DNA of 64,000 nucleotides from Shewanella yunxiaonensis (GTDB taxonomy: Bacteria; Pseudomonadota; Gammaproteobacteria; Enterobacterales; Shewanellaceae). This document shows, in pieces, positions 9,144 to 18,836 of the stretch. Under the pieces are notes generated by a model. The model was not told the origin of the DNA. It was given only the letters and a program-made list of their open reading frames with translations, and did not search any database. The stretch lies in NCBI RefSeq assembly GCF_018223345.1, contig NZ_CP073587.1:3222001-3286000 (forward strand), in the 5' to 3' direction. Position numbers and translations under genes: made by a program. Numbering within the stretch: the stretch's first letter is position 1; the number at the start of each line of letters is the position of its first letter.

Positions 9144-10374
9144 AGTTACTCAAGCCACTGTTCGCGAAAATATTACCGATTCTACTGGCTATGTATTACT
9201 GGATCTTTGGGCGCCGTGGTGTGTGCCATGCCGGAATTTGGCACCGGTAATAGACTCCATTTCGAAACTGCCTGACAGTGAGCTGCAAGTCGCCAAACTG
9301 GATGTGGAAGCCCACCCTGAGGCAATGACGCAATTTGGCGTTCGCGGGATTCCGACGTTGATCCTCTTTCACAACGGTCAGGAAATTGGGCGTCAGGTTG
9401 GACAGAAATCGTTTCGTGAATTGAAAGCCTGGCTGGAAACACAACATGTTGACCTTGGCGAGGCGAAACCACTTACTGCCGCAGTGGGTGACTTTGCGTC
9501 CTTTTATGGTGATGAGGAGCTACGGCAATTTTTTATTAATCGGGTGATGCACCATGCCGCACAGCAGCAGATCATTGCGCGCAATTATCCATATTGGGAT
9601 GAAAAATCAGGTTCAATCAGCGCCGCTTTCACTCACTGTGATTCATTTACTGTGTTTGAGCGGGTAACCGGTATTAATGCCACTTTTGCCGCACTGCTGG
9701 AGTTAATCGCCCCTACCGAAGTTCATGCCTTGCAACCCATTACCGACGCATTGACCGCAGGTAAGAATTACGCGCCGATGCCAATGCGTTTCATCCATGC
9801 GTTTTTCGCCGAACCCAGCTTTGCCTGGCCGACATTATTTGCTGAGGTCAACGAGGCGGAGCAGTTAAGACTGGTGTTTGTCGCATTACTAGAACGCTAT
9901 CTGCGTGGTCGCGATATCGACGACGCACAGTGCCAGCAGTTGCAACGACAAGCGCAGGCGCTGTTACACCATCAGGACGTCAGCGTGGCACTGGTCGCCG
10001 CCATTATCGAACAACTGGCAACATTGCCAGCAGCCAGCGATTTCGACAGCTGGAACGAAGTGATCGGTCGATTGAAAACGCTCATCTATGATATCGGCAA
10101 ACATCTTTCAGGTTGGTCTGCCTACGATCGCAATACCGAAAAACGCCGCTTCCAGTGGTTTATGAATAAAGAGCAGCAGAGCGCATCCGGCAAACTACAA
10201 GGCACCGAACTGGAAGCCTATCGCCAACAGTGGCAGGAAGAAAACACCGAATATCAGCTTAAAGAAGCCGCTTTTTTTGCTGACAACTTTGCCAGCATGC
10301 AACCCATTTATCACCGACTGCATCAGCTGCTCACCGAAGCGTTACTGCATAGTCCTATCTATATCGCGGCCTAA
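9124..10374 (+). CDS. Thioredoxin domain fused to a ~300-residue uncharacterised domain
   Basis: Residues 1-110 are a complete thioredoxin fold: active site WCVPC (the usual sequence is WCGPC) and the cis-proline loop GIPTLILF. Residues about 115-416 form a mostly helical region that I do not recognise, rich in Q, A and L and containing YPYWDEKSGSISAAF. There is no signal peptide, so it should act in the cytoplasm. The start ATG has GGAG five bases upstream and overlaps the transporter gene by 20 bases. The thioredoxin part could reduce disulfides of an incoming peptide, and the C-terminal domain could bind that peptide or dock to the proteases. Both roles are inferred from context. Confidence 0.85.
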   Translation: MPTAIIKVTQATVRENITDSTGYVLLDLWAPWCVPCRNLAPVIDSISKLPDSELQVAKLDVEAHPEAMTQFGVRGIPTLILFHNGQEIGRQVGQKSFRELKAWLETQHVDLGEAKPLTAAVGDFASFYGDEELRQFFINRVMHHAAQQQIIARNYPYWDEKSGSISAAFTHCDSFTVFERVTGINATFAALLELIAPTEVHALQPITDALTAGKNYAPMPMRFIHAFFAEPSFAWPTLFAEVNEAEQLRLVFVALLERYLRGRDIDDAQCQQLQRQAQALLHHQDVSVALVAAIIEQLATLPAASDFDSWNEVIGRLKTLIYDIGKHLSGWSAYDRNTEKRRFQWFMNKEQQSASGKLQGTELEAYRQQWQEENTEYQLKEAAFFADNFASMQPIYHRLHQLLTEALLHSPIYIAA

Positions 10375-10398
10375 TCAACACCGGAGTTATGTTTCAAC

Positions 10399-11736
10399 AT
10401 GGCAGATTTACATTCCACTGGGCAGATGGCGTCAGCGGTCGACCATTTGCTGCAGCTAAACCAGCAATATCCGCAGCGCGACATTCAAGTCAACGCATTT
10501 GAGGCATCCGGACTCAATCTGGACCTACGCCAGGGCAAACTGGAATCGCGGGTGAATGAGCAGAAATTTGGTATCAATATCAAGGTGTACGAACAAGGGA
10601 AAAGTGGCAGTGCTAACGTCGCCAGCTATCATCCGCAGTCGCTGACCGAAGCATATCAGGCAGCATGCGCCATTGCGAAAGCCACCGATACGGATGCTGC
10701 TGCGGGAATTGCTGCACCAGAACAACTCTGCCGCCAACCCAAGGCGCTCGAACTTTATCACCCGTGGCCATTAGCGGAAACACAAACGATTGAACTGGCC
10801 AGACGCATTGAAACCGCTTTAGAGCAGTATTCCTCTCAAGTAAGCAGCCATGGCGTGCATGTGAGCCTCAGTGAAATTCGTACCCTGTTAGCGAACAATC
10901 ATGGTTTTTACCAAAGTAGCGAGCAATCACTGTATGGCATGGGAGCCACGGCGCTGGCACGTAATGAGCAATACAACGAAATCGACTGGTGGCACACCAT
11001 GTCTCGCCAGCCCGAGCACTTTGACGAGGTTGAGTCTATCGGCGTCAAAGCAGCACAGCGCGCTGAGCGTTACTTACACCAAAGCAAGCTCAGTAGTGGT
11101 AAATATCCGGTGTTATTCGATCCGATGAATGCCATGTCGTTGATCTCCCATATAGTGCAGGCCATCAGTGGCCCCGCGCTATATATGAACGCGAGCTTTT
11201 TACAGCACAAACTGGGGCAAGCAATTATGCCGGCCCACCTGAATCTGCACGAAGACCCATTTGTAGCCAATGGCTTAGCGAGTTTTGCATTTGATGGTGA
11301 TGGCATAGCACCGAGCCAACGTGCATTGGTATCGGAAGGCTGTTTGGCTGGATTTTTACTGTCGTTGTATGCAGCTCGGCGTCTGGCATTGTCTGCCACC
11401 GGCAACGGTTTAGGGGCGGGGAATCTGACACTGAGCAGTTCGCAAACCACTGCAAATGATTCCTTTGCCGCGATGTTGAAAAAGCTTGATACCGGGCTAC
11501 TGGTGACAGGCTTAGTCGGTGATGGCATTAACCTTATTAGTGGCGACTATTCCCGTAGCGCACGTGGTTACTGGGTGCAACATGGAATAATTCAACACGC
11601 CGTTACTGGCGTCACCCTGTCAGGAAATCTGCAGCAAATGCTCTCAGATATACAGGCAGTAGGTAACGATCTTTATACTCAGGGTCCCTTTACCACAGGT
11701 TCAGTATTGATTGGGGAGATGCAGGTTTCTGCATAA
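10399..11736 (+). CDS. TldE/PmbA-like subunit of a TldD/TldE metalloprotease
   Basis: This 445-residue protein is the length of PmbA (TldE). It shows the family C-terminal pattern, including GDYSRSARGYWVQHG and GNLQQMLSDIQAVGNDL. It lacks the HExxxH zinc motif, as TldE subunits do. The TldD-like gene follows ten bases later. In E. coli TldD and TldE form a dimer that threads unfolded peptides and cleaves them, for example the microcin B17 leader and CcdA. Here the pair is probably an operon-specific paralogue rather than the housekeeping copy, because the proteins are divergent and sit among import genes. GGAG lies 12 bases before the ATG, a rather long spacing. Confidence 0.85.
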   Translation: MADLHSTGQMASAVDHLLQLNQQYPQRDIQVNAFEASGLNLDLRQGKLESRVNEQKFGINIKVYEQGKSGSANVASYHPQSLTEAYQAACAIAKATDTDAAAGIAAPEQLCRQPKALELYHPWPLAETQTIELARRIETALEQYSSQVSSHGVHVSLSEIRTLLANNHGFYQSSEQSLYGMGATALARNEQYNEIDWWHTMSRQPEHFDEVESIGVKAAQRAERYLHQSKLSSGKYPVLFDPMNAMSLISHIVQAISGPALYMNASFLQHKLGQAIMPAHLNLHEDPFVANGLASFAFDGDGIAPSQRALVSEGCLAGFLLSLYAARRLALSATGNGLGAGNLTLSSSQTTANDSFAAMLKKLDTGLLVTGLVGDGINLISGDYSRSARGYWVQHGIIQHAVTGVTLSGNLQQMLSDIQAVGNDLYTQGPFTTGSVLIGEMQVSA

Positions 11737-11746
11737 GGTGAGCATA

Positions 11747-13195
11747 ATGAACAATTCAACCAACAACGCGATTACGCTCGCCAGTGAGCAACTGCTGGCG
11801 CCTAACGGGCTGGATATTCACAGTTTGCAGCAGGTGTTGCATGTTATCCATCAATACCAGGTCGACTTTTCCGATCTGTACTTCAAACAGCATCGGCAAC
11901 AACGTTGGCTTTTGGAAAATGGCCAAGTGCGTTCAGGAAGTTTCGATGTTGATCAAGGTGTTGGTGTAAGAGCAGTTTGTGGCGATGAAACCGCCCTGGC
12001 CTACTCACAAACACTGGATAAAAACGCTCTGATGCTCGCAGCACAGTCGGTGCGTACGGTGGGGCATCATGGCAATGGCGTCATTGAAATCGTACCCAAA
12101 ACCATGCCATTCGCCAGCTACTATCCCGCGCAGGACAGTATCAGTCGTTACGCTGACATCGAAAAAATCGCCCTGTTACAGCGAATCGAGCAGATAGCAC
12201 GCCAACTGGAATCGCGTGTTGAGCGCGTGATTGCCAGTCTGACACTATCGCATTCCACAGTATTGGTGATGCGACATGATGGCCGCTTGGGGGCCGATAT
12301 TCGACCAATGGTAGAACTTCACGCCACGGTATTTGTAAAACATGGCGAACAACTCGAAAGAGCCAGTTGCAATCTTGGCGGGCGCACCGATTTAACACTG
12401 TTCACGGAAGACTATTTACAGGCAAAATTGCAACAGGTAGTCGACTGTGCATTAACCAAAATTGCGGCAGTGCCGGCTCCAGCGGGGCGCATGCCCGTAG
12501 TATTAGGCCCAGGTTGGCCTGGTATGTTATTGCATGAAGCGATGGGCCACGGCTTTGAAGCCGATGATATCCGTCTGGGCAGCTCGATTTATCGGGATAA
12601 GTTGGGTCAGCGGATTGCGCCGAAAGGGATCAATATTGTTGATGATGCCACGCTTGTGAACCGTCGCGGCTCCCTGCAGATGGACGACGAAGGCGAACAA
12701 GGTCAGTGCACCGCCCTAATCGAGGATGGCATTTTGTGTGGCTATATGAATGACGCCCTCAACGCCCGGTTGACCGGCATGACACCCACAGGCAATGGTC
12801 GGCGCGAATCCTATTCCGTACTGCCAATGCCGCGAATGACCAATACCTTTATGCTGCCGGGACAATATGAAGCAGCGGAAATTATTGCCTCGGTAAAACA
12901 AGGGATCTATCTTGCCGAACTCGGCGGTGGACGTGTTGATACGGTAAGTGGTCAATACTCTTTTGAAAGTGAACAGGCGTATTTGATTGAGAATGGCAAA
13001 ATTACCCGTCCGGTCAAAGGGGCTACATTGGTGGGCAGCGGCCCGGAAACCCTGCGACAGATTTCCATGGTCGGTAATGATCTGGCCTTGGATAACGGTG
13101 GAGCTATCTGCGGTAAACGCGGCCAAAGTGTCGCGGTTGGCGTTGGGCAGCCCACGCTCAAAGTCGACAATTTATTGGTAGGAGGGACTGCATGA
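11747..13195 (+). CDS. TldD-like zinc metalloprotease, catalytic subunit
   Basis: This 482-residue protein is read from ATG 11747, which has an AAGGTGAG ribosome site. A TTG further upstream would overlap the previous gene and has no such site. The zinc motif HEAMGHGFEAD is at about residues 263-273, and the conserved cysteine near the C terminus, in AICGKRGQS, is the expected third ligand. With the upstream TldE-like subunit it should form a cytoplasmic protease for unfolded or small peptides. It differs enough from E. coli TldD (HEAVGHGLEGD) to be a paralogue. Together with the next gene it suggests stepwise breakdown or activation of an imported peptide. Confidence 0.88.
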   Translation: MNNSTNNAITLASEQLLAPNGLDIHSLQQVLHVIHQYQVDFSDLYFKQHRQQRWLLENGQVRSGSFDVDQGVGVRAVCGDETALAYSQTLDKNALMLAAQSVRTVGHHGNGVIEIVPKTMPFASYYPAQDSISRYADIEKIALLQRIEQIARQLESRVERVIASLTLSHSTVLVMRHDGRLGADIRPMVELHATVFVKHGEQLERASCNLGGRTDLTLFTEDYLQAKLQQVVDCALTKIAAVPAPAGRMPVVLGPGWPGMLLHEAMGHGFEADDIRLGSSIYRDKLGQRIAPKGINIVDDATLVNRRGSLQMDDEGEQGQCTALIEDGILCGYMNDALNARLTGMTPTGNGRRESYSVLPMPRMTNTFMLPGQYEAAEIIASVKQGIYLAELGGGRVDTVSGQYSFESEQAYLIENGKITRPVKGATLVGSGPETLRQISMVGNDLALDNGGAICGKRGQSVAVGVGQPTLKVDNLLVGGTA

Positions 13196-13217
13196 TGCAC
13201 CGAGGGTGCAACCGGTA

Positions 13218-13859
13218 ATGAAAAAGGTATTACTGACGGGATTCGAACCTTTTGGCGGCCAAGTGCTCAATGCCTCATGGTGTGCTGCCCAAAGGTTGCA
13301 TCATACCGTTATCGATAACGCAACGGTAATCGCGGCGCAGCTGAGTTGCAGCTTTCACAAGACTCACGGTGAACTTAAGCAACTCATCTCTCGCCATCAA
13401 CCCGATGTTGTGCTGTGTCTTGGACAAGCCAGTAACAGCTCAGTAATTCAGGTGGAGAAAGTAGCATTGAACTACATCGATGCCCGTATCGCCGATAACG
13501 ATGGTGTGCAGCCTATTGAGCAACCAATTATTAACGATGGGCCCAATGCTTACTTTGCCAGCGTGCCAGTAAAGCGTTTAGTCACGGCAGTGCAAGCCCA
13601 TCAGATCCCCGTGAGTTTGTCGTACTCAGCAGGCACATTTGTCTGTAATCAGTTGTTTTATTTACTGATGCATGAACTGACACTGCATCCGCAGATGATT
13701 GGCGGCTTTATTCATGTGCCCGCTTGTGAACAGCAAAGACTGTTGCATCAACACCCGTTTATGAGCACGGCACAAGTAGTGACCGCATTGAAGATTATGA
13801 TCCAACGGTTACAGCAGCCGCAAGATGAGGTAACCCAGTCACTGGGCACCCTGTATTGA
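13218..13859 (+). CDS. pcp: Pyroglutamyl-peptidase I
   Basis: This roughly 213-residue C15 cysteine peptidase removes N-terminal pyroglutamate from peptides in the cytoplasm. The family motif GFEPFGG is near the N terminus. All three catalytic residues are visible: the glutamate in VEKVALNY, the cysteine in AGTFVCNQ and the histidine in GFIHVP. ATG 13218 is preferred over an upstream GTG at 13206 because MKKVLLTGFEPF is the usual start and GAGGG lies 11 bases before it. It is the last gene of the operon, 22 bases after the TldD-like gene. Its presence suggests the imported peptide carries, or acquires, an N-terminal pyroglutamate. Confidence 0.93.
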   Translation: MKKVLLTGFEPFGGQVLNASWCAAQRLHHTVIDNATVIAAQLSCSFHKTHGELKQLISRHQPDVVLCLGQASNSSVIQVEKVALNYIDARIADNDGVQPIEQPIINDGPNAYFASVPVKRLVTAVQAHQIPVSLSYSAGTFVCNQLFYLLMHELTLHPQMIGGFIHVPACEQQRLLHQHPFMSTAQVVTALKIMIQRLQQPQDEVTQSLGTLY

Positions 13860-13976
13860 TGTGTTCATCTGCCAATCGAAGCCCCCCCTATCAATCACGT
13901 ATAAGTGTTCAGCGTTATTCGGCCCGTTAGCCCGTTTACTGGCGGTTTGAATCAACAAAGTAAGCCATTAAATTCT

Positions 13977-14016
13977 CTAAAAACAAAACCCCCGAACTTT
14001 AGTTCGAGGGTTTTGT
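13977..14016 (-). terminator. Rho-independent terminator of groEL
   Basis: The arms at 13983-13997 and 14002-14016 (ACAAAACCC..CGAAC / GTTCG..GGGTTTTGT) form a long stem with a four-base loop. On the minus strand it is followed by a T-rich run, as expected for groEL. The stem could also stop transcripts coming from pcp on the other strand. Confidence 0.85.
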
Positions 14017-14085
14017 ATTAATGCTTGGACGAGAACTAAGGCAACTATGGTCTTAGTTCATCCACAGTGAGCGATGTAAACTAAA

Positions 14086-16072
<1,987 letters not shown>

Positions 16073-16170
16073 TTATGGATTCTCCTAATGACGTTTGCCC
16101 AATTTATTTAGGCGAGTTTACAGGTTGATTATATACAGCAGCGTTATCTGCCGCCGCTCGATGTACCTCT

Positions 16171-16198
16171 ATATGGGGCTGATTTTCAGAGTTCCAAG
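16171..16198 (-). promoter_or_regulatory. Sigma-32 (RpoH) heat-shock promoter of groESL
   Basis: Read on the minus strand, CTTGGAA (16198-16192) and CCCCATAT (16178-16171) are separated by 13 bases. They match the RpoH consensus CTTGAA / CCCCATNT closely and lie about 100 bases upstream of the groES start. This predicts heat-shock induction of both chaperonin genes. Confidence 0.88.
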
Positions 16199-16336
16199 TG
16201 CGATCGAATAAAATTTTTTAAAATTTTTCCGCGTTGATTCCGCCTTTACACAATCGGGTTTTGCCGCTTACGCGCTTCCTGCTAAAATCGCCGGCCAATG
16301 GCATTTTCAAATTCTTCACTCATGGGGTAGTAGACG

Positions 16337-17719
16337 ATGAGGGACAGACACGGGCTGCTAAGCCAGCCAATCGGTCGTGTGCTGCTCAACATGAGCCTGC
16401 CCAATATGCTGGGTATCCTGACGGTACTCGGTTTCAATCTGGTAGATACTTTCTTTATCAGCCGTCTCGGTACAGAAGCATTGGCCGCAATCAGTTTTAC
16501 CTTTCCGGTGACCTTGATTATTGTCAGTGTTGCAATTGGCATTGGTGCTGGCGTCTCCACCAATCTCGGGCGGCTGATTGGTGGCGGTCATGCCCCCCAA
16601 GCTAAAGTGTTTCTGCACGATGCTTTGTTGCTGACTTTTTTGTTGATCAGTACGCTGGCAACCGTCGGTAGTCTATGTAATGACTGGTTGTTTACCCTGA
16701 TGGGCGCGACCGATGGCATTCTGCCGTTAGTTCATCAATATATGCAGATCTGGTATCTCGGCGTGCCAGTGCTGGTATTGCAGATGGTGGGCAATCAAGG
16801 ACTGAAAGCCACGGGGGACACCCGTTTACCGGCGCAGATCCTTGGACTGGCAGCACTGATTAATCTGTTGCTCGACCCGCTGCTGATTTTCGGTATTGGC
16901 CCATTTCCACGACTGGAACTGCAGGGGGCCGCGATTGCCACCGTAGTGTCATGGATAGTGGCACTGTGCTTCTCCAGTTACCTGCTGGTACTGAAACGTC
17001 AATTGCTGGTGGCAGCCCCCATCAGTATTAGTCGTTGGTGGGCCAACTGGAAACAACTGGCTCACATCGCCCAGCCCGCGGCGGTGATGAATCTGATGAA
17101 CCCGCTGGCCAACGCCATGATTATGGCAATGCTGGCGCGCATTGATCATGCAGCGGTAGCCGCCTTTGGGGCGGGGACACGTTTAGAGTCGGTGTTGCTC
17201 ATCGTAACCATGGCGCTGTCATCCAGTGTTGTGCCCTTTGTCGCCCAGAATCTTGGCGCCAGTCAGAAACTTAGGGCGCGGGCAGCGGTGCTGTTGTCAT
17301 TGCGCTTTATTCTGGTATTTCAGACCTTGTTATATCTACCGTTGGCACTGTGGGCAGAACCGCTGGCGAGGCTGTTTACTGATGACGCGCGAGTGCTTGA
17401 ATGGCTGACGTTTTATATTCGGGTGCTGCCGCTCGCTTATGGACCGCTGGGCGTTGTAATTATTGTGGCGACGGCCCTCAATGCGTATCACCGCCCGATG
17501 GCCTCACTGACACTTAATCTGTGCCGCTTATTCCTGTTAATGCTGCCGCTGGCCGCTATTGGTGCCTGGTTTTATGGTGTGAAGGGGCTGTTACTAGCAC
17601 TGCCGCTCAGCAATTTGTTGATGGGGATGGTGAGCTATCTTATTGCGCTGAGGATTAAGGAGCCAGCCAACATGCCGCCCCCTTGTCATTTTGAAAACGG
17701 CGACTGGACCGGCAAATAA
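16337..17719 (+). CDS. MATE-family multidrug/Na+ antiporter
   Basis: This 460-residue integral membrane protein has the twelve-helix, two-bundle organisation of MATE exporters (NorM/DinF family). Its opening, GLLSQPIGRVLLNMSLPNM, is typical, and similar motifs recur in the second half (IAQPAAVMNLMNPLANA). Such proteins expel cationic drugs or metabolites in exchange for Na+ or H+. The substrate cannot be predicted. It is divergent from groES and convergent with fxsA, so it is probably monocistronic. It appears inserted in the otherwise familiar groES-fxsA neighbourhood. Confidence 0.9.
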   Translation: MRDRHGLLSQPIGRVLLNMSLPNMLGILTVLGFNLVDTFFISRLGTEALAAISFTFPVTLIIVSVAIGIGAGVSTNLGRLIGGGHAPQAKVFLHDALLLTFLLISTLATVGSLCNDWLFTLMGATDGILPLVHQYMQIWYLGVPVLVLQMVGNQGLKATGDTRLPAQILGLAALINLLLDPLLIFGIGPFPRLELQGAAIATVVSWIVALCFSSYLLVLKRQLLVAAPISISRWWANWKQLAHIAQPAAVMNLMNPLANAMIMAMLARIDHAAVAAFGAGTRLESVLLIVTMALSSSVVPFVAQNLGASQKLRARAAVLLSLRFILVFQTLLYLPLALWAEPLARLFTDDARVLEWLTFYIRVLPLAYGPLGVVIIVATALNAYHRPMASLTLNLCRLFLLMLPLAAIGAWFYGVKGLLLALPLSNLLMGMVSYLIALRIKEPANMPPPCHFENGDWTGK

Positions 17720-17737
17720 CTGTCATATTGACCGCAC

Positions 17738-17763
17738 AAAAAAGCCCGGACACGATGTCGGGC
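17738..17763 (-). terminator. Rho-independent terminator of fxsA
   Basis: GCCCGGACA (17744-17752) and TGTCGGGC (17756-17763) form a GC-rich stem with a tiny loop. On the minus strand it is followed by six T residues. It lies between the convergent MATE and fxsA genes. Confidence 0.85.
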
Positions 17764-17788
17764 AGAGGTTTGTCTTGAGTAGCGAGTG

Positions 17789-18313
17789 CTAGTTATCGCG
17801 TTTGTCGTCATCATCGTGATGCAGCTGATGACTGTCCGGTCGCTTATCGGATGGATCAGGTTTGTGCTCATACTCGCCGTCAATGACATCGTCTTTTTTC
17901 GGAGGCTGCTGCCGATTAAACGGCGCGCGCCCGTTGTAGGGTGACATGACCACTCGCATCTTCATGTGCTTATACATGAACTTGGCAATGACTTTACGGC
18001 AGATGGGGGTAAGAAAGATCACCCCGACAAAATCAGTAACAAACCCGGGAACCACCAGCAAAATGCCTGCCAGTCCCAGCAACATGCCTTCCACAATCTC
18101 TTCGCCCGGCGCTTCACCCTGTGCCAACTTGCGCTGTACCGCCATCAGCGTATTCAACCCCTGGCTCTTAACCAGCGAAATTCCCACCACCGCGGTGAGA
18201 ATGACCAGCGCTACCGTGTTTAAAGTGCCTAACACGTCGCCAACCTGCATCAGCACCGACAGCTCTACCATAGGTAGAAATATCACTGCCACCAGCAAAA
18301 TTAAAAAAGGCAT
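17789..18313 (-). CDS. fxsA: FxsA family membrane protein
   Basis: This is a 174-residue inner-membrane protein. It has three to four hydrophobic segments in the first 110 residues, the family motif LPMVELSVLMQVG near the N terminus and a glycine-rich GLAGILLVVPGFVTD segment. A hydrophilic, charged, histidine- and aspartate-rich tail follows (HHDDDDK). FxsA in E. coli relieves F-plasmid exclusion of phage T7; its normal function is unknown. Its position beside cutA, dsbD and groESL matches Shewanella-type chromosomes. Confidence 0.93.
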   Translation of the reverse strand: MPFLILLVAVIFLPMVELSVLMQVGDVLGTLNTVALVILTAVVGISLVKSQGLNTLMAVQRKLAQGEAPGEEIVEGMLLGLAGILLVVPGFVTDFVGVIFLTPICRKVIAKFMYKHMKMRVVMSPYNGRAPFNRQQPPKKDDVIDGEYEHKPDPSDKRPDSHQLHHDDDDKRDN

Positions 18314-18503
18314 GAAGATCTCTGTTTACTCATCTTTCGAACAAACTTAATGGGGCCATTACGGTCTGAATTCAAGACCGGCATAGCTGCCAAAGCTCAC
18401 TGTTTTAGCAACTGCTTAATGCAAGTCTAGGACAAACCACGTAAAGTAAGCGCTCGGATTGTCCTGTCGACCCAGTCATCAGTTAATTAACAGAGTGACA
18501 CAG

Positions 18504-18836
18504 ATGAATAGTAAAATGCCAGAATTCCTGTTGGTGTTCTGCAGTTGTCCAGATCATGACACCGCACTGACACTTGCCAGAACGCTGGTAAAGGAAGGTC
18601 TGGTGGCGTGCGCGCAACTTTCATCGCCCATCACCTCGGTTTACCACTGGCAGGAACAACTGTGTGAAGACAGCGAAATCAGCCTCCAGCTTAAATGTCT
18701 GGCGGCGGTTTATCCGAAACTGCAGCAACGTGTGCTGCAACTACATCCTTATGAAGTGCCGGAGTTAATTGCTGTAGAGATCCAGCAGGGACTGCCGACG
18801 TATCTGGACTGGATAAAAGACAACACAAGATTATGA
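18504..18836 (+). CDS. cutA: CutA family protein (divalent-cation tolerance)
   Basis: This protein of about 110 residues is read from ATG 18504 (MNSKMPEFLLVF), the normal CutA length. A longer TTG-initiated reading to 18459 has no support. Family features include the opening strand FLLVFCSCPD, ARTLVKEGLVACAQL, and the C-terminal HPYEVPELIAVEI. CutA proteins form PII-like trimers and have been linked to copper tolerance, but the biochemical role is not settled. Its stop overlaps the dsbD start (ATGA), so the two genes are translationally coupled, and in E. coli cutA also precedes dsbD. Confidence 0.95.
   Translation: MNSKMPEFLLVFCSCPDHDTALTLARTLVKEGLVACAQLSSPITSVYHWQEQLCEDSEISLQLKCLAAVYPKLQQRVLQLHPYEVPELIAVEIQQGLPTYLDWIKDNTRL

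Noticed and set aside
11070..11528. 152-codon minus-strand frame inside the TldE-like gene
   Set aside because: It is antisense to a well-supported coding region, with no recognisable domain.
11711..11746. TTG-initiated extension of the TldD-like protein
   Set aside because: It overlaps the TldE-like gene, has no ribosome site, and ATG 11747 has AAGGTGAG upstream.
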